From contig VWZL01000830.1 of assembly GCA_013396915.1 (NCBI GenBank), forward strand, positions 578,356-642,355: DNA of 64,000 nucleotides, given 5' to 3'. The notes under the pieces are model-generated. The model did no database searches. It was not told the origin of the DNA and saw only the letters and a program-made list of their open reading frames with translations. The translations under genes and the position numbers were made by a program. Position 1 is the first letter of the stretch, and the number at the start of each line of letters is the position of its first letter. The DNA is from Stercorarius parasiticus (lineage: Eukaryota; Chordata; Aves; Charadriiformes; Stercorariidae). Below, piece by piece: positions 37,966-51,077 of the stretch.

Positions 37966-38098
37966 TCATAGAATCATAGAATTGCCTAGGTTGGAAGGGA
38001 CCTTTCAGATCATCGAGTCCAACCATCAACCTAACTCTGACAGAAACCATCACTAAACCACATCTCTAAGCACTATGTCTAGAACTCCAGGAGGCTGT
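37966..38098 (-). mobile_element. CR1 3' end, antisense
   Basis: The plus strand begins TCATAGAATCATAGAATTGC, then GGTTGGAAGGGACCTTTCAG and ATCATCGAGTCCAACCATC. This is the reverse complement of a CR1 3' UTR with an ATTCTATG-type tail. The following ACCTAACTCTGACAG and CACTAAACCACATCTCTAAG belong to one CR1 subfamily's tail, resembling the 3' end of the copy at 2.1-3.2 kb. Only the terminal ~130 bases were inserted, an extreme 5' truncation. Confidence 0.9.
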
Positions 38099-41000
38099 CA
38101 AAGAGCACCAATTAATTTATTTTTCCTCATGGGTAAATAACAAAAAAGTAAAATTTCCAGATCTAGGAAAGCAAATGCATCATTGTACATACAGAATGAA
38201 ATTGGGCATAACAAGTACTGAATTTTCACTTGTTGAAATCAGCTCAAATTGGTGGTCTGCCACATCTCCTGATCGCTCAGCAAGTTTCTTTTAAAAAATC
38301 AGGACATCATCTGCTATTTCCTATCTATCCCTATGAAGTGCACAGAAATCTAAGATAATGACAAAGAAGCCATAAATCAGTGAAAGGTGTCTGCATGGTC
38401 CATTATCTTCTTCAGAAGTTTCACACAATGTTCTGTTTATTAATAAAAACTGCAGCTCACCCTTGAGATGAAACCAAAGATGAAAGCAAATTCTTGTCTA
38501 ACTGCTCAATCACAACCCTGAAGTCAAATAAAGGCTTTCTTCCCAGCCAGCCTCCACAGCCTTTAAAGTGACTTAACACTTGAGTATGTTCTGAGTTGTT
38601 ATTCTGAATCTCATGAGTATGTTCATGACGCACTGTTTAGCACATTCTCCTCAATGATGGTTCAGGCAAGCCTTGTACATTGACATGTTCTTTGCTTTCA
38701 TGTCACATGAGGAAGAGGCTGGGATACCTCCTCAGTTTGGCTTTTTTTTAAGGAATAAGGAGGAAAGCCTGATACAAGTCAAGACAGCACGAGTTTGCAA
38801 AATCTTGACATTTTCTGAACTAACTGAACAGGAACTGAAACAATCAAGAAAACAGGTGGAGATGTTCTCCCCCCTGCACAGTGCTTCACACTGGGCAGAC
38901 TTATGAAGGTGCCAAGAAAACAGTTAGTCAAAAGCTACAGTGCTCCTTGAGGTGTTGAGACAGTCTCAGCTCTTCTTCAGATGGCTGCTAGCATGAACTG
39001 AGGCTCCTTCAGCTCCTGATTTGCACAATTAGAAGGTCTTGAGCATAATCTGATCCAAAGCCCATTCTGACTTACTCCCACTAGGGTTGACTCAGGTCAG
39101 TCAAGTTGAATACATCAACTTAAAATCCAGCTTAAATCACAAGCGAAAAATACCTCATGTTTTGTCTACCAAAAAGACCGGTATCTGATTTTCAGGACTC
39201 TCAAATCTGCTTAAGAGTATCTTCTTGTAAAGTGACATTAGGAATGCAAAATACAAGTCCTAGAAAATAATTTTAAGAACAATTGAAATGAACAATTTTA
39301 TCAGCAAAGCAAAAAATAACTTACAGCCTCCTTATTTTTCCTTCTCTTTATTTTTCTTGGAAACCAGCAGCTCTAACCAGTGATGTCGTTACTGCTGAGT
39401 TATTACCAGAAGTCATTACCAGAAGTCACACCTTGGGGACGAAATCTGTTTATATTACCCACACTCAAACGTTACAATAGCACAGGTACCTCACCAAGGG
39501 GTTTGCATGTTTCTATGGTTTGTTTTGTAGATAACACACTTTCTACATACTGCTTTGGGATCAAACAGATGATAAGGAGCCCTCATGATAAGTCTGACAC
39601 TGGCCTGGAGCCTCTGAGACCTAAAGTCAGATAAAAAAAACGCGGCAGGGGGTCATAGTAACATCAGTTCAAGTCTCCTCTGAGCACATACAGCTGATTG
39701 TACAGCACCCAAATCCCAAAGGACTCAAAAGAATACAATATAGCCTGATGGCCAATGTGGTGTAGTGGAACACATTATTGCAGATACTAAGCCCCTTCTT
39801 ATTCTAACAGAGTGATGCCTATTTAAAGACGGAGTTAAACAATGAGGTCGTCCAAATGTGATCACCCCTGTCCCTGAGTTTGCTTGATCTCTGCCGCCCC
39901 AGTAACAGCCGGGCTCCTTCCTGCCTCATTTCACTCCCTTTTCCTCTGGTTCACTTGACAGAGACTGGAGAGAGTCACAGACACCCACGGATCCTACCCA
40001 ATACCCCTGCAGATCCCCCGATAAGAGTAAGTTGCCGGGGCCCCTCCATAGAGAGCTGGTTAATTAACCCTTTCCTTACGCCACCAGCCCCAGGGCTCAT
40101 GCACTCTGTCACAGACACTCAGGGTAGACTTAAAAGGTTGCTTAACACTCAACTCCCAGTGACCTCAAAGGAATCTGCAAATACTTATTGTTTCTGACAG
40201 GCCATGTATTTAGATTGATAAACACAACCCTGTCAGATGAAAAAAGAAGTTTCTATTTTCATTTCACTTAAAAAGAATAAAAAGCATTCAGCATTTCTTG
40301 GTGCCAAGTTTAGGCACTTTAATTTTAAATTTCGGCTGAAACACTCATTAAAGTGACCTATGTCACCTTACCTTTTCCACCCATACAGCTCCTTTAGTAT
40401 CTGTCTTTAGATCTTTACCTCTTTAACCATTGTTTGTATTCAAACTAATTTTGTATTCAGTATCTCCTCTCCATCAGGTGACTTACTGAGTCTAGTTTTG
40501 TCCTACCTATGTAAGAAAGAGTTTTTCAAATACAAACGCTGCTTTTCTATAATCTGCTGCTGAAGAAATGACTAAAGACAAACATGAAAAAAAAATGCTT
40601 AAGCTGAAAAATAAGGAATATTTAATTGCATGAAACAACCCGAAACAGACAAAATAAATTTTGTTTTTACAGAAAATGCCTCTCTACTGCAATGTCATGG
40701 ACAGGCGATTTTTGCTGTTGGTGGTTTTTATTTTAAACAATGTGAAATAATTTGCTTTAAAGAGGGGTCTGCAGATATGCTTAGCTAAAGTAATTGATAA
40801 AGAGGCATTCACAGTGTTAGTGCTCCAATAAGTGCGTGCACGATGGGATAAATTCAGCTATAAACTAACGATTAAAAAATTAAAACAATTAATTCAGAAT
40901 ATGATGATCAAGTTATTAAGAGTCTGTGAGTAGCACTGCAGAATCCATCCCGCTGCACTGACACTACCTAAAACCCATGTGATGTTCTGCAGTCATCTGC

Positions 41001-43266
41001 AGTCACAGTATGGTGTCCCAAAGTCATCTCAGAGGTACAGGAAAATAAAAAAGTTACGCAGTAATGTCCTTCTCTCTATCAGGATGTTAATGGAGTGTGA
41101 ACTATATCAAATGAGCACAAGGAAGAACATTTGCTGCAAATTTTACTCAACAGCAGTTCAAGCTATCATACATCAGGAAATGAAAATAAGAGGTGAAGAG
41201 TACATATTTTATTATTTCAACAACCCACTGTACTAATGGAATAAAAACCTTTCCTCATAAAAAGCCATTAGTCTGTGCTGACCGTACACTTTCTCTCTGC
41301 CCAAGAATGAACAGATACACAGCTGAGTCTACTTCGGTACCTAGAAAATGAATTGTCAGTTGAAAACAACTAATATTCTTCTACTATATTTCACAGACTT
41401 GTTTTACAACTTCTATTTTATGACTCGCAGGTTAAAACCAAGTTCCTACAGCATGTGAGAAATTTTTGTTCTGTGACCTTGAACACTACAGAAGTTATCA
41501 GACATTTTTTGACAAACTTTCATAACATCTGCAGCTACAATATATGTCTATCCTATCTTTCAAGAATACACATTGATGCTATTGAGCTGCTTACCGTATC
41601 AGTTTTAAGGCAGCAAAGTAAATGCTCTTCAGCAAGAAAAAATAAAGGTAGTAATAAGGAACGGGTGTTCAGATTTATCAACTCACAATACAACACGTGT
41701 TATGTGCATGGGCTTTTGGGTAAGATAGCTGGACTTTCACTTACAACACCTTAAGTTTGTTGTTCAAAAGGCCGATGGAATAATTTCTGGATTATATGCA
41801 GTTGCTGAAATTTTTAAGTAAAGTAAAACTCTTACAGCTGTATAAATATTATTAAAGTATATATGTTACTCATACACATTTATTTTTTCTCATGTGGACT
41901 CTCAGACCACCAGAGGACTCTGACTTTCTACAACTCTAGAGTCAGACCAACCGCATTTCATGCAGGGGTAAGAATTCAAGTTTAAGGATCCTTTTGCTAA
42001 CCTGGGCCATGCAAGTACTTTCTTGCTCCTTCCTTCATGACAAATATAAATAAGGTTGTGTGCAGACATTCTATATAAAGCTTAGGGTAGGGACAGCCAC
42101 TATGGAGTAGCCCTGCTACTTGCATTGAAGTCTTATCAGTGATTTTGTATCAGGAGGGACAACTGAATATATTCTTATTGCTCCCATATAACATCCATCT
42201 ACACTGTAATAGACACAGAGTCTTTATCAACTTTTCCCTTCTCCAGTTCTCCTTTTGATTTCTGTCCTTCCTCTCCCTCCTTTCTCACAAGGACTCAAAT
42301 ACCCCTGTATTTTTCTAAATAACTTGAATCTGATATTTGCTACTGCCCTTTCCTGCTATGTGCTCCTCCCTCTGATCCCGCTCCCCTTCACACAACACAT
42401 TCCCACTTTCCTTTGGAAGCCCAGGTCTCCCCCTCCACCTGCAGCAGCTGCTGTTCCACACGGCACCGAAGAAAATGCCTGTCTCCATATATAGAGCCCA
42501 TCTCTGTTTTACTTGTTAAAGAGAGGAATTACATAAAACCAGGGAAGTTAGCTAAAAGAAAACCTAAGAGAGCAATTAAAAGACTAAAATTATTGCATGT
42601 GCCAGGACGCTTTACAAAGATACCACATAAGAAAGCCACAGTAATAGCAGAGCATGAGAGTAAAAAGCACCAAACCCAAACAACAAAAGCAGTCTAATAG
42701 ATCTCCCCACTCCTTCATCTCCAAAAGACAGTATGAAGAAGAGAGCAAAGAAGGTTATCGGACAGGAAAAGTATTCTAAAGAGAAACCATGTCCAAAAAG
42801 GAAAACAGAATTCATGAGCGGGAAAGGAAACGATTATATGAGCCACAGCAGCCCACTATAGGGAGTAAGGAAAGCAAAGTCATTAGATTTAATGGACATT
42901 TTTAAAAGACACAAAGTATTATGAAACAGAAATGAGGAAACAATAGAAAGCTTTGCTCTATAATAAAACGATGCCAAGTATTAAAAGCCATTGCATCAAA
43001 AAAAACCCAAAGCAAACAGAAAAATCCCAAGCTATTTAGATTTTTAAAAAACATTAGCAAAAATAATTTGCAGTCTGTTCCACAAGCAACAAAGCAGTAT
43101 TAAGATACAAAGAACATGAACTGAAAAAGGACGCATTGAACGAAGGAGTAAAAAACATTGAAAGCAAGCATTTCGTAACCTCTCCTAATCAGGCTTTAAG
43201 AGCTCTAGTATTCTGTGAAATGTTTGAAATATGCACTGACCTACTTCGGATGTTCACAACCAATTT
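38099..43266. other. Unique AT-rich non-coding DNA
   Basis: No gene, RNA or clear repeat was found. A 13-bp direct repeat TTACCAGAAGTCA occurs twice near 39,402-39,430. A plus-strand frame at 42,413-42,697 ends in a lysine-rich stretch caused by A-rich sequence; it is not called. Confidence 0.5.
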
Positions 43267-43284
43267 AAAAAAAAAAAAAAAAAA
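43267..43284. repeat. Poly-A run (A18)
   Basis: Eighteen consecutive A. No processed gene copy is recognisable immediately upstream, so this is treated as a simple repeat. Confidence 0.9.
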
Positions 43285-46200
43285 GAAAGCCTTACGTCTA
43301 GGAGCTGCTCTGTAAAGCCAGCGATTCCCCCCTCCATTTAGTGCTGTGATAACTTTGAAAAGTACCGCTTTCCCCGCAAACACTATCTCACTGCAACACT
43401 ACGAATAATGATTTGGGTTCCAAATTAATCTTAAATATCCTGTTTCTGCCAAAAATGTAATCGCCTTCAAGGCATGGAACGCTGCGCTGCTAACAGCTGA
43501 CATCCGCCTCGGGCCGCTGAGGGCACGTGTCTGTCTGTCCCAGCACCTCTCCCTGGGGACGCCCAGCAAACGGGGGCCACCGCTGGTGCTGGGGAGGTGT
43601 CAGCGGGGCAAGGCAGGTAGCCCAGAACCTGAGGGCAGCCCACATACCTCCAAAGGTGAGGCCATCCTGGCCTAAGTTACCAGCTAGGCAAGCAGCCAAC
43701 CCACAAATTCAAGGTATGGGCTCCGTAGTCACGAGCAGGCTGGCACCTCATGCTGTCCTTCTGTGCCCCTGCCTGGTGACACCGTTCTGGCCTCAATGAC
43801 ACCGTTGTGTGCTCCCAAGCAACCTCTTGCAGGGTAGTGACGAGTCCGTCAGACCTGGTGCTCCGACCCCCCGCAGACCAGCGTAACGCAGGGATTGTGG
43901 CACACGCAGACAACTCACAAAAGCAGCAAAGTCAATTTTGAGCTCTACTGATTTCTATGTTTTGCCTTTAGGTCAGGCCTGCGTCTCTAAAAATAAGTTT
44001 CTAACCTCTACCAGGTGAAGATTTCTAACAGCAGCACTGAAAAGAACAACCACCCAATGTGTGTTACCTAAACTCCTGGGAGAAATTAACGCAAAGACTT
44101 TCCAGCAACCTCAGAGAGGAAATTTAGAGGGCAACTGAAGGAAGAAATAGCCTGGCATCCTGCAGGACAGAAACCCACTGGGGAATCTGAAATTATATAG
44201 GTAACATAGGGAAATAACTCTCACCATCTTCTGCGGTCAGAAATGAAGACTCTCACCTTCACAACTAAGATACTGAAAGAAGCAGTTATCAAAGTAAGTA
44301 TTTGGTCCCACAAAAAAATAAATAATGTTTTGAAGCCAATGAAAATTACTACAACTCTAATAAGAAAGTTAATACTCCTGCAGTCTTCCTGAGTAGATAA
44401 TGATGAAGCAGTGGCTTAAAATGCACAAAAGTTACACATTGTGTTCTTTTTCTGGGAAAACACAACCACAGGGATTTGTCTCCGTGGCTTCAGCAGAAGG
44501 GGATGGGAGCTGGCTCCACTGAGCTGGGTGCCTGCAGACGTGTGGGCTGCTCTCCTGAAGAGTACACACAATTGAAACACAGGAGATCATCCCCCAAAAT
44601 ACCAGTGTAATGCAGAAGTGACAGGTAGAAACACATTATGCTACTAGCTTGTTATTAGGATGAGAATCCAACATTTTGGCTATCCATGCTGGAGAAAAAA
44701 ACCGTGGCCTAGCCAATTCGAGGACCATTTCTCATTTGACTCACTCCCCAACACGCACTTGTCCAAAGCGCTGACAACAGTCCTCAGGACAAAGCCTGAA
44801 GCAACTAAGGCCAGAGCAGAAACAGGTTCTGGCAGCCAAAGCATCTCATCAACCACAATTTATCCTCTCCAAACATATTTTAAGCAGCAGCTTTTAAACG
44901 ATGGACTTCCTTTACTGCTACCCCATTAAAATCTGAGATGAAGGTTTCATCCACATGACTACGTAAATGCCTGTCCAAGTGTTCTCATATGCAATAGCAC
45001 ACAGGCTGCTGCACCACCAGCAGCATGGCAATGCAATGTTTAATACTCTCCCATTTAATTTTGCCTTATGCTGGGAACTTTTTCGCACCAGACCAAAGAT
45101 AGCAAAATCCCAAATAAGCACCGAGTATATTTTGATCACAAGCTCTAGAAGGTGGGACTATCACTGACTGCATGTCTGCAGAGGCAGTGCCCAGCTCCCA
45201 GCTTAATGCCATCACGCACCAGGCTCCGGCACAACCCGTGCAGTAGGGTTTGGCTTACACTCACTGCTAGAAAAATGAAAGTGGGGGACAAGCGCAAGAA
45301 GGAAGAAGGGAAATTCCCATGCCAGCTGCCCCCCATTTCCCAAGGGGCTTTCATGGCCTGGCACTGGAGGGGCATTGGGAAGAGCTCCTGCAAAGGGGGC
45401 AGCAGGAGGCTGCCAGCCGCAGCAAGCTCCTAAAAGGGACACCCGAGTAAAACCGCCCCATCAATTCAAGGGCACTTCTATTGCCACGTCATTAAAATCC
45501 CTGGGCTGTGGTATGGGCTGCTTCTGTATATGGGCACAGAATGCAGTAGAGGAACGTTAATTAATTATTTGAAACGTGAGTGATTGTGCAGCCAGACATC
45601 GCAGGCTTTGAAGCTTACCTACAACAATCCTGTAAGTCCCAGGAGCAAGTTTTATGCACGTTGTTTCCTCTCTTAAACCTGAAATCGGCTTCAGGAACCA
45701 CTCTAGGGTTAATAACGATGTGTGTTTTCACATGGCAGTGAAGTTCCAGTCAGGGCTGGGGTGGTTTTATATCGGACATGCTTTGAATGCTGAAGATTGA
45801 CCATTTGCCCTGCAGTCGTTATCCTTCGTATTAGACTGTAAATTACGGGGAAAGGAACAGGAGCAAGGGACTGTCAAGATCTTACAGAAGGTCAGTAGCG
45901 GTACCAAAAGCAGATCTTATATCTTTAACCCCTGACCAAAGCTTGATCCATTAAAAACACCAATGATTTAAACATGTGAGTGTTATGAGTACCTTATAAC
46001 TGCAAATATTCTTGCACACATTCAGAGAGTTTTCATTTAATATGCCTTTCAATGGTTGAATAGGTAAGATGTCACATTGGGCATACAAATAATAAAATTA
46101 TTTCTGTGCAGTGCTTTTCAGCTGCTATAAAAATATTCTTCCCTGGCTCTACCTAATGTTCCTACAATTTTTCACCCCTTTCAAAATCCAGGTAGCAAAA

Positions 46201-46619
46201 CAAGTATAAATTTGTGTAATAAAAAGTGAGACACTGTGAGACACTGAGCTTCATGGTGTAAGATAAAACCCAGCAGTGTAACCCTTGTTTAATTTGATCA
46301 TGGAAATGAAAGCACTGGAGGAACAAAAAAATCCACATCTTTTTCACTTATAGCTAAATATTTACCTTTCTTAATTTTAAGCAAACCTTAATTGAGTAGA
46401 CTTAAGCAAAGTATCAATAAAATAAAGTAGCTAACTTATGACTGAGGTACTTCATTTGATAGCAACTCTCCAGCTCCTTATTCAGCTATAATTACACCAT
46501 CTGCGTTTTAGCAAATGGTTTTGAGCCTCTAAACAAAGAAGATAAAAATGTCTTTACAGAAATATTGTGATATGTTTTATTGAATTCAAACCTGTTTCTC
46601 TTTTCAGTAACACAGGCAA
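43285..46619. other. Non-coding DNA with two GC-richer patches
   Basis: 43,490-43,900 is GC-rich with moderate CpG and has overlapping open frames on both strands; 45,150-45,450 is similar but weaker. Neither shows a convincing ATG-donor or acceptor-donor arrangement or a known protein. They may be small regulatory islands, old exons or simply GC-rich DNA. Confidence 0.4.
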
Positions 46620-46970
46620 CGCAGCTTATTCTGGCAGCCCCGGCCCACCTCCCATGGCATGAGTGAAGTTTTTGAATTTACTGCAGATGATGGGGCAAGG
46701 GAGAATCTCTGGAAAAAGATGGTGACTGGGCATAAACGGCTGCTGCCAAAATACATAACCCTGCATTGCTGCAGTGCATTTCATGCTGGCGGAGGCCATG
46801 GTGGTGGGCTGTGCTGGGGACCGAGGTTGTGCTGGGGACCGAGGGCTGTGCCAGCAGCCGGTGCCCAGCGTGGGAGCCTGGCCTCGGGCATTGGAGACCG
46901 GGGCATCCCAAACCCCGACGCCAGGGTCTGCTGCCAACCCACTGCAGCAGCTCAGGCACCTTGAATTCTA
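46620..46970. other. GC-rich patch with 18-bp tandem duplication
   Basis: A GC-rich patch in AT-rich surroundings with five long open frames crossing it, a common result of high GC. TGTGCTGGGGACCGAGG occurs at 46,810-46,826 and 46,828-46,844, a period of 18 bases. No known protein is recognised and CpG density is moderate. Confidence 0.5.
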
Positions 46971-48070
46971 GGGTTTCTCCTCTGGAAAAGGAACGCATAG
47001 CCATTTCTCAAATACCTATGAAAGCAAGCAGGGGTTTGGCCTGTTTTATAATTAGCAGCTCTTTGAAGCCTCTCTGAGATCTGGAATGTGAAAAATAAGC
47101 CTAGTGGCCTAAACACTGCAACTGAAGCTGCCAAAACCATACAAGTGCGTACATACCTTGTGCTATTTATCACGTTTGCTGCCATGCACATGTGCATTTA
47201 TAAAATAGACCCTGTACGCACACACGCAGACCATGTCAAAAGCAACTCAGTCTTTAGCTAACTTATTTACAGCCACATGTCAAACTGAATTACCCAAGTA
47301 ACATAATGTTTAAAAAATGTAAATGCATGTCTTTCACATTAGGAGGGATCTTTTAAAACAACCATCTTAGTCACTCTTCTCTACATTCAATGAGCAAACG
47401 TTTTTATGTGTTACAGGAATATTCTGTAATGCTGACTTAAATATTTTTCTTGTTGACTTGGATGAAAAATATAAAGCACTGAAAAAGGCCAAATGATGTA
47501 CAATGACTGCTGAGATTTTACATCAGGCAGGAAATATAAATAAGGAAAGATGGCATAATTGTTAGGTCACAGCTGCCGGTAATTCACAGACATTAACAAT
47601 TCAAAACAGAATAACATTTGGTGGAAACTCATTTTATAGGGTCTGTAGTGACCCATGAAAATTCTTTCTTATTGCAAAGAGTTTAAAATCCCACTTTCCA
47701 AGGAAAACTACACAACTCTCAGCAGAGCCTATATTGCCTTCTAGTATTTGTCAGGATATTTATTAACCATGATAACACATTCATAATACACAGAAGCCTA
47801 CTATTTTTAACTTTCAGTATTCCACTGCATTTAGTTCAGCTTTCTCCAATGATTCTGTTTCTCTAGGTTGTTGTTTGTTTTTTTCTCTTGTCCCAAGACC
47901 ATAAAGAGCCTACTTTCCTTAAATGGTAAATCCAGTGCTCATGTATGTTTATTATGAATGACATCCCAGACATCTGTTTGCCTGCTTGCTGGTCTTTTTT
48001 TTAAGTGGACACTTTACGTACAAGTAAACATGACATACCAATTCAGCAAATTTTCCAGTCATTTTCACTC
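46971..48070. other. Unique AT-rich non-coding DNA
   Basis: Nothing recognisable beyond scattered T and A runs. Confidence 0.5.
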
Positions 48071-48123
48071 TTCTTTTTACTTTTAATCATATTCTTTTTA
48101 CTTTTAATCATATTCTTTTTTTT
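48071..48123. repeat. 21-bp tandem repeat, 2.5 copies
   Basis: The unit TTCTTTTTACTTTTAATCATA occupies 48,071-48,091 and 48,092-48,112 without mismatch. A third partial unit runs into poly-T at 48,113-48,123. The identity of the units suggests a recent, possibly polymorphic, duplication. Confidence 0.95.
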
Positions 48124-49576
48124 GTACCAGGTTCCTATTTCTTGAAATGTGTTGAATTAGATACCACAATTGCAAGTGGCCCATAAAATTACAGATAACA
48201 GTGAATAGCTTTGCAGCTAGTGGTATTTCTCTCATTAGGAGACAGAATGAAGAAATTAATTCACATAAAGCTTTCAAGAAAGAAGAGAGATCAGTATTGC
48301 AACATCCAGATTCTGTCTTAGCATAAGGGAATGAGTCAGAAACAAACCTGATAGCAGGAAAAAAAAAAACGGGGTGCAAAGGTAGCAATAAGAATATATT
48401 TGTTGAACAACTGTGTTTCCTCATTGACCTGGTCCATGGGGGCAGACTAGAGGGACCTAAGTAGCGAGATACAGATTTATCTTACTATTATAGAGGTGTT
48501 GTGATATTTTTTACTTCTTTAAAAAATAATTCCTAATTTTATTTTAAGCCGCAGCCAGGAAAGAACCGCGAAAACAAGCACTTTTAAGCGCTGTTGCCGA
48601 CAGCAGCTCTGTCCTAGAAGAATTTGTCACCTTTAGCTCTCCAGAGAACTTCACATTTTCATTTGACTCACCGAGGTCATCTTAAGACCGTTCAGTTTTG
48701 TAGGTGCTTGATCCTGTCATCAAGAGAAGGTGTATCACAAAGTGAACGTGGACCCTTCCACTGTGCTGCTGTCCTGCCCTGCAACACGTTGGACCCTATA
48801 ATCCAGAAAATCTCCCTTCCATCTATGGTACTTGTCCAGGAGCACCATGTATTGGAACTGCAACAATTAGTGGTGTTCTAATGTAAATGTAACATTATTC
48901 AATTTATTTTTTAAATGGAAAACCTGAGATAAGAATCTCAGAATCCCTGTCAGTGTATCTTTATAAAATATACACAATAATATATCACAGTCTCAATGAA
49001 TTCTGGATCATTTATTTTGCAAATATGAATAAGCACAGTTTCTGGATACAAAGGTTAAAAGTACTGACTGTGTTTTTCTGACAAATATGAAAATTGAAAC
49101 ACCACAATAACATTCTTTAAATATGAAAATCACCACTGAAATTTGTATAGCAATATACAGCTGTACAGCATGTATGAGTTTATATGTATCTTCTCCAGGG
49201 TAACATGAAAGTTTAATGTTAACTGGAATTGTATGAAATTTCTTTGATTTAACATTGATTAAAAAAAAAACAAACAACAAAATAAATTAAGGTTCAAAAA
49301 TAAAGAAAATCTTTTTACCTGTATTTCTGTTGTTAGTTCATCGGATTTGCAGGATGGAAATTAACCCTTTTTCACTTACCTTGCATAGAGCCCACTACAG
49401 GACTAGTATTTAAATACAGTACTAGGAAGGAGAGGGGGAATGAACCTGTCAACAATACCAATGCCACCTTTCATTCCACAATCTAAATACAGAAACACCA
49501 AGAAATAATGAAAATTCACCAACCCATATACAAAAATAATCAGTGCTGGAAGGAACCAGAAGATTGTTTCCCCAGG
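48124..49576. other. Unique non-coding DNA
   Basis: No gene or repeat is visible apart from an A-rich run at 49,260-49,285. Confidence 0.5.
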
Positions 49577-49722
49577 AATCACAGAATCACAGAATGGTAG
49601 GCGTTGGAAGGGACCTCTGGAGATCATCCAGTCCAATCCCCCTGCCAGAGCAGGGTCACCTAGAGCAGGTTGCACAGGAACGTGTCCAGACGGGTTTTGA
49701 ATGTCTCCAGAGACGGAGAGAC
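49577..49722 (-). mobile_element. CR1 3' end, antisense, ATTCTGTG-tailed
   Basis: The plus strand reads AATCACAGAATCACAGAATG, then GGAAGGGACCTCTGGAGATC, CCCCTGCCAGAGCAGGGTCACC and TAGAGCAGGTTGCACAGGAA. This is the reverse complement of the last ~145 bases of the CR1 subfamily found at 23,347-24,240, including the same tail type. The 5' end is truncated just inside the C-terminal coding region. Confidence 0.95.
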
Positions 49723-51077
49723 ATTTTCACCAAACTAAAGACTGAAACAATTTGCTTGCTTATAATAAAATCAGTCCCTCCCCGGTTACTGTGAAGCGGC
49801 ATTGCCAGAAATTGGCTCATTTATGGGTTCATGCAAACGGATTCAACAGAGTGATCTACTAGATCCTGCCCCTAAGCATGAAGCTGCATATTTCTTAAGC
49901 TCTTGCACCACCCCACTTTTGCTACGTTAATTCAGATGGGAAGAGTTGCTTCTCTCTCTGCTGAATCACTGGCACGTTTCTCAGAAAAGCACCCTTGGCA
50001 GGCAACAGGGTATGGCGGTACGCGCTCTACACTCAGTGTCCAAGTGGGGGAAGTTCTTTAAACCAGTAAACTAATATATATGTTCCTTCGCAGCAGTGAT
50101 ACACCCCTAGATGAACACATTGTGTTCTAACAAAACAACAACAACAAAAAAGGCAACAACAAAAAAATTGCAGTAACAGGGTTTTTTGCTCTTCATATTG
50201 CCCATTTTGAGAATTTCTCCATGGTAACTTGCTCTTCTTCTTTTGGTCAATATGATACATCATGTTTCAGTTCAGCAGATGTTTCCTCTTATTCTTTTCT
50301 CTAAGATTCATTATTTATTCTACATTAATGTGTACTGCATTGCTTCTCCCATCTGTTAACCTAGGCATATAAAATATCAAAATCCTTTTATAATCATCTG
50401 CAACATCCCTCAGAACTTACTGCTTCTCCTAGATGAGCTCATCCCCCTTTAGGGGTAAGTCCTAGAACCACTGTCCAGGCTGAGGAGACCCTATCCATGC
50501 AAGCAAATGTGCTCACAGCAGCCCCAAGGACAACTCATCATTACTAAGGGCTCCAAACCTGCCCACTAAGGACAGCATCACTTTCAAGCTTACCTTCGTT
50601 ATTGCTCAGCCAAAATGAAATGGAGAAGCACAGCTGGGAGAAACACTCATATATGTCAGAACCACCAATACAATAGGAATACGAATAGCATTAATGTCTA
50701 GATGGATAGCGTACGTGAACAGTTCTAGCTTATTTTAAAAACCTCTCACGTTGTGGACTGCCTGGATTCTAAGTTTCATGAACCTGAAATGAGATAAACG
50801 AATGGACTTAATCTCTGAAAATTACTAAATGTAAAATACAGAAGCAGTCCTGGCAGCAGAGAATGGCACAGAAAGACTCTTTCTGCTGATTTCTGAGTAC
50901 CCTGATGGCTTAATTCCTAAAGCACTTAATTTAGAGGAGGTGGGTTGAAATTCTATCAGAAAGAGAAAGGCATTTCACCAAAATCTTACTTCCAGTGTAA
51001 GCACTGGAATCACTGCATTCATGAAGCGACATTTAAGATGAACCACCCTCTTTTGCATTCCTCCTGTTAGATAGCAA
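49723..51077. other. Unique non-coding DNA
   Basis: No gene is supported. It contains a CAA-rich simple repeat at 50,131-50,168. Confidence 0.5.

Noticed and set aside
42413..42697. Lysine-rich 94-codon plus-strand frame
   Set aside because: The basic stretch is produced by A-rich sequence, and nothing supports a gene start or splicing.
43267..43284. Poly-A run considered as the tail of a processed pseudogene
   Set aside because: No recognisable gene-derived sequence precedes it and no target-site duplication is evident.
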